64,000 nucleotides of DNA, taken from positions 3,224,001 through 3,288,000 of the forward strand of contig NC_016461.1 in NCBI RefSeq assembly GCF_000226115.1. Direction: 5' to 3'. The position numbers and the translations under genes are program-made. This stretch comes from Thermothielavioides terrestris NRRL 8126. Its lineage: Eukaryota; Ascomycota; Sordariomycetes; Sordariales; Chaetomiaceae. Every line of letters starts with the position of its first letter. Position 1 is the first letter of the stretch. The notes under the pieces are model-generated. The model did not search any database. It had not been told where the DNA came from and worked only from the letters and a program-made list of their open reading frames with translations. Below, piece by piece: positions 57,801-64,000 of the stretch.

Positions 57801-58792
57801 TTCTACTTGTTGCCCTTATATAGCTAGATCCGATAGTACGTATTTTTTAAATCGAGTTTAGTATAGATCTTTATAGAAGATAGGCGATCGAGGATCTCGC
57901 CAATTAGAGGAATAGGAGCGCAGTTCTTATAGGTAATGTGATTGAGTATACGATAGTCGACAACGAGGCGTAATTCGCCTCCCTTCTTTGGAACGAACAG
58001 AATAGACACGCCTATAGGACTAGTAGAAGGTTGGATCTACTACTTCTCTAGAGCCTTCGCGAGCCATTTATATAGGGTTTCTAATTCCTTTTTGCTAAGA
58101 GGGTAGATCGGCCCCTATAGCGTAGTTGTACTGTCTTCGAGATCGATACGGTGCTTAAGCGTAGTATAGCGAGGTAGAGGAGGTCGATCTATAGTGGAGA
58201 AGAGGTCTTAGTAGGCCTTATATACTTCTAGGAGCTTGGGAGTAGTAGGTTATAAGCCAATGGTAGGCGAGTCTTCTTTGGTTAGGTCGTCTAGGTTAGC
58301 TAGGTTAGGCGGTTTAGCTAGGTCGGTGACTAGTATAAGTGTAGCAACAAGGAAAGTATTATCGCTTTAATCCTATTTAGGCTCAACTTATAAGCTAAGG
58401 TAGCGCTTCGAGTTTAGGTAAGTCTAAGTCTTTTCATAGTAGTTGAAGAATAGCTTAGCTATCTTTATCTAAGTCTAGCCTAAGAGGATTATAAATAACT
58501 CGATATCTATAACTATAAAGCGTAGTAGGTAGGTCTAGGAGTATCTAAGGTAGTTGGTAATATGAATATATAAGGGGTATACGCTATATATTAGAATAGG
58601 TATATTGCCAATAGTAGTAAATCTAGGGCATTGAATAAACTTAGTTAATTACAAGTACTTAGCTAGAAAGCTATAACTAATTATATTATAATCCGACCTA
58701 GTATCTAGTATTGCTATTGTAGGCTTCTAATTCTTATCTAAGCGTATAAAGACAGTACTTTCGATCCAAGACGACCTAGGCCCTCTAAGTTC
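54818..58792 (-). pseudogene. pol: RIPed chromovirus pol
   Basis: Minus-strand pol colinear with 19318-23292. RT blocks remain readable at 57824-58009 ([18 protein letters not shown], then [13 protein letters not shown]), and integrase C-terminal parts at 55289-55510. Stops are TAG/TAA from CAG, CAA and TGG. The chromodomain end is at about 54820-54960. Confidence 0.92.
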
Positions 58793-60454
58793 CTAGGTGG
58801 CGTTGGCGCTATAGTCGCGTCTAAGTAGAGCAAGGTTCAAGTTATTCTAGGCGTTTAGGTTTAAAGGCTTTAGGCAACGAATAGCGGTATAATATATATA
58901 CCTACAACGACGGTAGATGGCCTTAGGGCAGAATATAGAGATATAGCCAACTTCGTTGTAGGTATAGTAAACTAGGCGCGACTTAGGCGTAGTAGTAGGT
59001 GCTATAGTAGTATCTAGGGCGGGTTGCTAGGGTGTGGGCTACGTAGGAGGAAGCTAGGTAGGCGTAGCTATAGGCGGAATAGGCTGAATAGGCGGGGTAG
59101 AAGGCGGGGCAGGCTAGGTAGGAAGGCGGTTCTTAGGGCAGTTGGTATAGCAATAGCCCTCCCTACTGTAGGTGAAGTATCGAACAGGGCGTTAGAAGGG
59201 CGTAGGTAGGACGTTAATAGGGTATAGCGGCTATAGAGCCGTAGAGGCGTTGTTTAACGAGCGAAGGTGATAGCAAGAGGTACTAGCAATGCATTGACTA
59301 TACTCGATATAGTAGACGAAGCTTATAAGCTACTAGAACGTAGTAGGTAATTAGAAGGAGTAGTTGAGGATGAAGCTAATCTTTGGGCGGAACTTCGGCA
59401 AGAGGATAACTATATAGGTAGGTTCATTCTACTTCGAAGGTATATTGGCGATTACGTTGATAAACCGTTTAACAAACTCTAGGATAGTCTTATTTTTACG
59501 CTATATAAGGCGTTTAAGCTCTAAGGTCGTACTAAAGGTATACGAATTAGGATTAGATAGTTCGTTTTAAAGGAATATAATGAACTTACCCTAGGTGATA
59601 GCTAAGAAATAAAAGTTAGGATCGACCTCCTACTCCTAAATATACTTTACCTAGGCGTTCTTAGGTAGGCCTTAGAGGCAACTTGCTATATATACAACGT
59701 AGTCGCTATTATCGAGCGAGTAGCCTATAAGCTAGAAGTTGGTATAATAGTTGTATAGGAAGGCCTAAAGCGAAGAAGCATCTTTGCCACTATACGTAGG
59801 GTGGTTCAAGCTAGTAGTATACTAGAGGGGAGCTCTTATAGCGCTAGGAAGGATTGGCGAAAGCACAATAGGAGCGTTGAACTTAGGATTAGTAGTAGAT
59901 AGAGGGGTATCGATAGCAATAGATATAGCTATAGGTATAGCTATAGATATAGACGTAGGCATAGTAGCTATAGGCGTAGCCTTAGGTATAGCAATAAGCA
60001 TAGAAGTAGGTGTAGGAGCGGGTATAGGCGTAGATATAGCAATAGATATAGCTAGTACAGTGGTATTAGCGGCCTAGGCGGCAAAAGGGTTAGAATTCGA
60101 AGAGGTAGCGCTTTTAGCAATATATATAAATTGGGTATTCTAGTGTAGGAGCTGTATATACTAAGCTCGTAGTTGGAGGATAGCTTGACGACGATGCTTA
60201 AGAGCGATCTTAGCGTTTAGACGGCGCTCTTCCTTAGTAAGGTTGTACTCCTAGGTAGAGAGTAGGGGGTCGATAGGCGTTGTATAGGAGCTATTTAGAT
60301 CAATCTAGGTATACTAGGAGCTCTCGCTTATAGTAACGTTAGGCGTAGGCGGTATAGAGAAGGTATACGAAGAGGTCGGATCGATAGAAAGTGCCTAAGA
60401 TTACAAAGGTATAGGGCTTTGCTTAAGCATAGCGTAGACGTAGGTTTAGGCTAT
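58793..60454 (-). pseudogene. gag: RIPed chromovirus gag
   Basis: Minus-strand gag colinear with 17656-19317. The Ala/Pro repeat is now Thr/Ile/Tyr-rich (59890-60060). The stop separating gag and pol is TAG at 58795-58793, the same place as in the intact copy. The zinc-knuckle region is at about 58900-59190. Confidence 0.9.
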
Positions 60455-60505
60455 AGCTCGTCTCCGTTAGTTCAACTCCCTAAAGTAGGATAAGAGCGTT
60501 CAATT

Positions 60506-61099
60506 TATTAGGAGCGGGGGCTCCTAAAAGGAAAGGGGTATACATTAAAGTAACGGAATATAAGCAAGGTATAAGTAGAGTATACGCTATAGGGTAGCTA
60601 TAGGTAAAGAGGTTATAGGTAGTTGCATTGAACGTTAGCCTCTCCTATTGCTTATAGGTTCTATCCTCCTTATTTCTCCTATCCTAGCCCTCGATCTTCC
60701 TCTATATCGGCTAGCCTCTATTTCTAAGCTTGTAGATCCTTTCCTAAGCTATTCTATAGCGCTTATATAGCTCCCTAAGTGCGCCTAATCCGCTCTGTTG
60801 CTGACCTAATGTCTTAGTTCCTTGCACTTGCTTAGCCTGATGCCCCGTACTTCGCTTAGCTCTATGCCCCTCCGATCGCTCCTCTGGGTGGCTCGCGTGA
60901 TCTGGGCTACTGACGTACGCCCTAGTGGCGTACGTAGATGACCTGTGTGGTGCCCTGTGGTTGGCCAGGCTGCGCTAGGTGCCGGATGTAGGGCGAGGTG
61001 GTCGGGCCGAGGGTTGTGCCAGGTGCCGAGGCGCGTTCCGAGGGCTATGCCGGGTGCCGAGGCGGGTCCCGTGGGTTAGGGTGGCTCTGGGGCATGATA
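60506..61099 (-). repeat. 5' LTR of the RIPed chromovirus copy
   Basis: 594 bp. The outer part (60830-61099) is much less mutated than the inner part (60506-60830), with most CpA changes in the inner half. Confidence 0.92.
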
Positions 61100-61104
61100 T
61101 AAAT

Positions 61105-61458
61105 GATTGGGTTGTTGTAGGCTAGTTGTTGGGAAAGTCGCCTAGTATACTGGGCGTATCTTTCGGGGAGTTCTATAGCCTAGAGGGCTTTTTTAGGCCT
61201 TTAGCCGCTTTAGGAGATATAACTTCTCGGCTTAAGAAGGTGCTGAGATGCCAAGATGCTACAGTAGATACTAGCTTAGGCCAACTACTCGGTGGAGCTA
61301 GTAGTTATAGTCGACTTCTATATAATATATAGAGGCCTTCTGTAGGTAAGCCGTTGTGAACTCGTGGAATATTTGAATAGTTTGATCGAAGCGATTCAAT
61401 CGATTAAATAGATTAAATAGATAGTGGTTAATATGATCGAATAGTCGTAGCTACTATT
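61105..61458 (-). repeat. Outer element leader between 5' LTR and gag
   Basis: Unfolds, after removal of the second chromovirus, into the region joining the 5' LTR (61459-61675) with gag. No clear tRNA primer-binding site. AATAGTAG next to the LTR (minus sense) is complementary to CTACTATT inside the LTR, a weak hint of self-priming. Confidence 0.5.
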
Positions 61459-61675
61459 TGATGCGGTAGTACGCAATAGTAGTATATAGATATGATGGTG
61501 GGATAAGTAATGATCCATTCTAAGTGGGGAGGCTCCCTCTACTGCTAAGATATTCTTAGCAGTGTGTGGGGCGCATGGGCCATGCAGGGCTAACCCTGTA
61601 TAGAGCAACCCTAACCCAGAGCCTAACCCAGAAGGGGTCATTATCTAATTACATACATAGGAGCATTCGGTATCA
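61459..61675 (-). repeat. 5' LTR of the outer element
   Basis: 217 bp, TGATGCGG...GGTATCA, followed by the target duplication GAGGG at 61676-61680. Confidence 0.85.
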
Positions 61676-61710
61676 GAGGGATTTGTGAAATGGTAGTCAT
61701 TTTAGGCAAT

Positions 61711-62012
61711 CTGAATCGGCACAATAGTCAACGCTCTAGCGCGCCAGGCTCTGTCGCTGTATAGCTCGTAACATCTTCCGGTCCCCGTCGCCGAGTTCGT
61801 CACACGACACTGGATGGCGCCGAACAACTCGGCGTTCTGTTTGACCTGGGCGTCGTCGGCGTAGTACAGCATCTGGGAAAGGGGGTCAGGCCGAGCTCCG
61901 AGTGCTGGCAGCAGTTTGCCAGGTACACGCCCTTGCTATTGCGCTTGTCGAATTGCGCCGACGCTCGCAGCAAGAGTGTACAGGGAGGTGAGGCCAGGGT
62001 TGTACGCAGCAT
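61711..62012 (-). pseudogene. Small secreted Cys-containing protein, probably broken
   Basis: Minus strand. One frame from ATG 62012 contains KRNSKGVYLANCCQHSE after a Lys-Arg (Kex2-like) pair. The continuation MLYYADDAQVKQNAELFGAI, then C-x-V, lies in another frame (61873-61711, stop TAA). A hydrophobic stretch LTSLYTLAASVGA, which would make a signal peptide, is in a third frame. GVYLANC followed by an SxMxYY motif recalls a family of small secreted ascomycete proteins (from memory, not verified). The frame changes point to a decayed gene. An intron with CTGAC and CCCAG ending at 61874 could explain one change, but no good donor is present. It lies next to the retroelement and before that insertion faced the Zn2Cys6 gene tail to tail. 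Confidence 0.4.
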
Positions 62013-62400
62013 TTGGGGTGGAATGTTGTTGATGGAAGGTGAATGGTTTACCAGGTGGTTCAGACTGGAAAGCGGGAACGAACGGCTGTGGCACTTATAC
62101 TAGCTTTACACATCTTTACGCGTTGAATACGATTTCCTCGTGGAAGAGATATGATGGGTGAAAGAGGCTTTCTAACCAACTCGACCATGAGACTCAGGCA
62201 GCAAAGACTTAAGAGCTAGTGGGATCCGACGGAGGTGGCTGGCTCAGGACAGAACGCAGGTGAAACCCCAAGGCTCACTGCCCGTAGGCAGCATGCAATT
62301 GTCCTCCCCAAACTGATTACTCTTGCAATCAGATCCTCAGTCAGCTTAGCTCAGCTAACCCTGTGCATCTGCACCGGGCCCGGGCCGATACCGTCCGCCT
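62013..62400. other. Intergenic DNA, no gene seen
   Basis: Unique, not RIPed. It lies between the upstream side of the secreted-protein pseudogene and the 3' end of the kinase-like gene. Only short frames without domains. Confidence 0.5.
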
Positions 62401-63213
62401 TCACTCCGGCTTCTCCAGCCACTCGCGCAGCTTCTTCAGCGCGAACAAATCATGCTTGGCCTGCGACGTGAAGAAAATCTCCTCGTACCATCCGGGCGAG
62501 CCCAGCGACTGCAGCCGGCCGCCAAAGGGCTGGCACGATCCGAAGTCGATCAGCACGGGCGTGCCGTCCTGCCTGACCATGATGTTGTACGGGTTGATAT
62601 CGTTGTGCGCCAGCCCCAGCGAGTGGAGGTACGCCACGGCGGATTCCAGGCCCTTGACAAACTTGGCCTTGTCGAGGGAGGCAAAGCCCGGCTCGTGGAT
62701 GTACTGCATCAGCGTGTGCTCCAGGCGCTCGAGGCAGATGGCCGTGATTCGACCGCGATAGACCCGGCAGCCGAGGTAGCGGACGATGTTGGGGTGAGGG
62801 GTCCGGGAGATTTGCTCCATAATGAGTGTCTCCTCGAGAACGCCTTTTGGGACGAAGTTGGTGCCCTTCATGCTCTCGTAGCAATTCAGGCCGGATCGTT
62901 TGATGAAGGCGGAGGTGTCGTCCAGGTCGGTGGGTGCGATGGTGAGGGCCGTGTTGGGGGGTACCGCTGGGTAGATCTCGCTGTCGGGGACGTATTTCAG
63001 GGCGGCATTGTACTCCTCCAGGGTGATTTCCTTCTTCGGCTTGAACAATTGGCCAAAGTATACCTCATCTTCGGCCGTCACCAGGTAGAAAGTGACGTAT
63101 TTCGCCTCGGTCGCTCCCTGGTCGAAGGCCTCGAGGATGGTCAGGTCTTGCAGAGTTGACAGCACCGGTGGTTTCTTCTCGGGGCTACTATCAGCGGAGC
63201 CGGAAGCGGCCAT
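62401..63213 (-). CDS. Fungal protein kinase-like protein
   Basis: Intronless, 270 aa from ATG 63213 (MAASGSADSS); the frame is open further upstream to 63339, but the residues there are low quality and a start at 63213 is preferred. The C-lobe is kinase-like: helix with HPNIVRYLGC (about 145), AICLERLEHTL (hinge), catalytic loop HNDINPYNIM (about 205; HND instead of HRD), and IDFGSC (DFG). SPGWYEE stands where APE would be. The N-lobe is divergent; no clear glycine loop or VAIK lysine was found, so activity is uncertain. HNDINPxNIM is characteristic of a fungal-expanded kinase-like group often found near transposons and in subtelomeric or accessory regions. It is intact and unaffected by RIP; the substrate is unknown. 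Confidence 0.8.
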   Translation of the reverse strand: MAASGSADSSPEKKPPVLSTLQDLTILEAFDQGATEAKYVTFYLVTAEDEVYFGQLFKPKKEITLEEYNAALKYVPDSEIYPAVPPNTALTIAPTDLDDTSAFIKRSGLNCYESMKGTNFVPKGVLEETLIMEQISRTPHPNIVRYLGCRVYRGRITAICLERLEHTLMQYIHEPGFASLDKAKFVKGLESAVAYLHSLGLAHNDINPYNIMVRQDGTPVLIDFGSCQPFGGRLQSLGSPGWYEEIFFTSQAKHDLFALKKLREWLEKPE

Positions 63214-63830
63214 GTTGAGAAATGAGAAAGACAGAGGGGAGTTGAGGAAGCTGCACTTGGAAGTTGGATTGATGAGCGGTGAGGAGAAGTCTTCCGGAGT
63301 TTGACAGGCAATCGTTTGGACCCACTGCTCGAACGTCACGCCGCATTAGCCGCCCGCGGAGGCCCAGAGCAGGGCTGAAAGGCTGCCACAACCCCCTCCA
63401 GGACCTTGCCGCGAGATTCCGCCCCAATTTTCTCCCAATTCGCCTACCACGCTCTGATAAGTAAATTACCTACCTATCTTACCTTACTTTACTCTGGCTC
63501 TCTCGCACTGAACTCGCTGAATTACTCAGAAATGCAACAAAATCCAGCCGACGCGGGACTCCTGCGCATCGGCATCGCACGCATCGCAACATGTCGCACA
63601 GTATATAGGGTGCCCCTAGCCTTTGCAGGGCAAGGATGTCCTTTTGCCCGTTGTGACACAACAGCCTCACCAAGCTTCGTTTGACCAGTCAAGGGTCTTG
63701 TGCATGGTCTGGGGGTGGGCAGCAATGTTGTCCCAAAAGGCCGTCTCCCGAAACACGCTACACATCGTTCATTGGAGCTAGGTAATTGCTGACAGAGCCA
63801 CTGCGCAGGATAGAGACAAATGAGGCTATC
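63214..63830. other. Upstream region of the kinase-like gene, no other gene seen
   Basis: Unique DNA. It holds repeated 'ctacctatcttaccttactttactc' style CT-rich sequence at about 63470-63495 on plus, and 'catcggcatcgcacgcatcgc' at about 63568. No coding frame with a domain. Confidence 0.5.
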
Positions 63831-64000
63831 ACGAAGTGCCTAATACACAGAGATAGTGATCAATGATAGTAGTATTCGTTGTATTGATCAAAGTGTATAT
63901 AGAAAAGAGCTATTTTAGACATCTAGATCTATAGCTCTAGTAGATTCTAATTACAGCAGTATGGCTCGTAAGTATCGAGCTTCTAGTATTGAGCTCTAGG
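63831..64000. repeat. Start of another RIPed repeat, cut by window end
   Basis: Composition switches to the TA- and TAG-rich type (for example 'ctagatctatagctctagtaga'). Probably an LTR; too short to classify. Confidence 0.4.

Larger units (their letters stand above)
51668..61099 (-). mobile_element. Second chromovirus copy, inverted and fully RIPed
   Basis: 9432 bp, one base shorter than the intact copy at 17011-26443 and colinear with it in reverse. Target duplication TAAAT at 51663-51667 and 61100-61104. LTRs are 51668-52261 and 60506-61099. Differences from the intact copy are nearly all C-to-T or G-to-A at CpA/TpG (also CpC, CpT), turning Gln and Trp codons to stops. This pair of copies is the direct evidence for RIP in this genome. 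Confidence 0.95.
30868..61675 (-). mobile_element. Outer Ty3/Gypsy element containing nested insertions
   Basis: Two direct 217-bp repeats, 30868-31084 and 61459-61675, both TGATGCGG...GGTATCA, are flanked by GAGGG at 30863-30867 and 61676-61680. Removing copy A with copy B, the MITE and the second chromovirus with their target duplications leaves about 5.8 kb, a normal retroelement size. Coding sense is minus: gag at 51662-49300, integrase and pol C-terminus at 33070-31168. Reverse transcriptase was not found, so the element may be partly deleted around 48624-49300. Joining the flanks at GAGGG reconstructs the original locus. Confidence 0.85.

Overview
The window comes from a filamentous ascomycete (Pezizomycotina) nuclear genome. 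The few host genes have short introns (59-102 nt) with GTAAGY-type donors and CTAAY/CTGAC branch points, and they belong to typical fungal families: an MFS sugar transporter, a Zn(II)2Cys6 DNA-binding protein, a fungal kinase-like protein and a small secreted-protein-like pseudogene. About 55 kb of the 64 kb is LTR-retrotransposon sequence. Most of it carries the signature of repeat-induced point mutation (RIP): C-to-T on both strands, mainly at CpA, so CAG, CAA and TGG codons became TAG, TAA and TGA while CpG largely survives.

Layout. 1-4320: unique DNA with a small inverted-repeat element (178-541) and the MFS transporter (1694-3467, three exons). 4320-17010: RIP-degraded repeats, including a Copia element (5' LTR 5583-6238, gag-integrase to 10389) split by a 1.6 kb TRIM-like element (8148-9752, target duplication GAATA), an unidentified coding block, and a minus-strand Gypsy integrase remnant. 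17011-26443: an intact, un-RIPed Ty3/Gypsy chromovirus with two 594-bp LTRs, gag, pol, and an apparent seven-exon gene on the opposite strand between pol and the 3' LTR. 26444-29355: the 3' part of a RIPed Copia element with its own antisense frame and 3' LTR. 29356-30862: unique DNA with the Zn2Cys6 gene. 30868-61675: one outer LTR element (217-bp LTRs, target duplication GAGGG) filled with nested insertions. 61681-63830: unique DNA with the secreted-protein pseudogene and the kinase-like gene. After 63830 another RIPed repeat begins.

The nest in 30868-61675 can be read as layers. A minus-strand Gypsy element of about 5.8 kb received a 220-bp foldback MITE. Gypsy copy A (33084-48408, target CAGAG/TAGAG) landed in the MITE. 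Copy B of the same family (38610-46291, target ATATT) landed in copy A. Separately, a second chromovirus copy (51668-61099, target TAAAT, inverted, fully RIPed) entered the outer element. Lengths agree: A minus B is 7638 bp, and B is 7682 bp, the 44-bp difference being one 22-bp tandem duplication in each LTR of B.

The most interesting signal is that three different retrotransposon families here (the chromovirus, Gypsy A/B and the Copia at 26444-29355) each carry a long reading frame antisense to pol, between pol and the 3' LTR, with evidence of introns. In the intact chromovirus the seven exons join in phase to about 329 codons, with an acidic N-terminal part, a PKKRV basic motif, a Cys cluster, a proline run, a coiled-coil-like stretch and an acidic tail. 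The same element has gag and pol in one frame separated by a single TAG, which suggests stop-codon readthrough.
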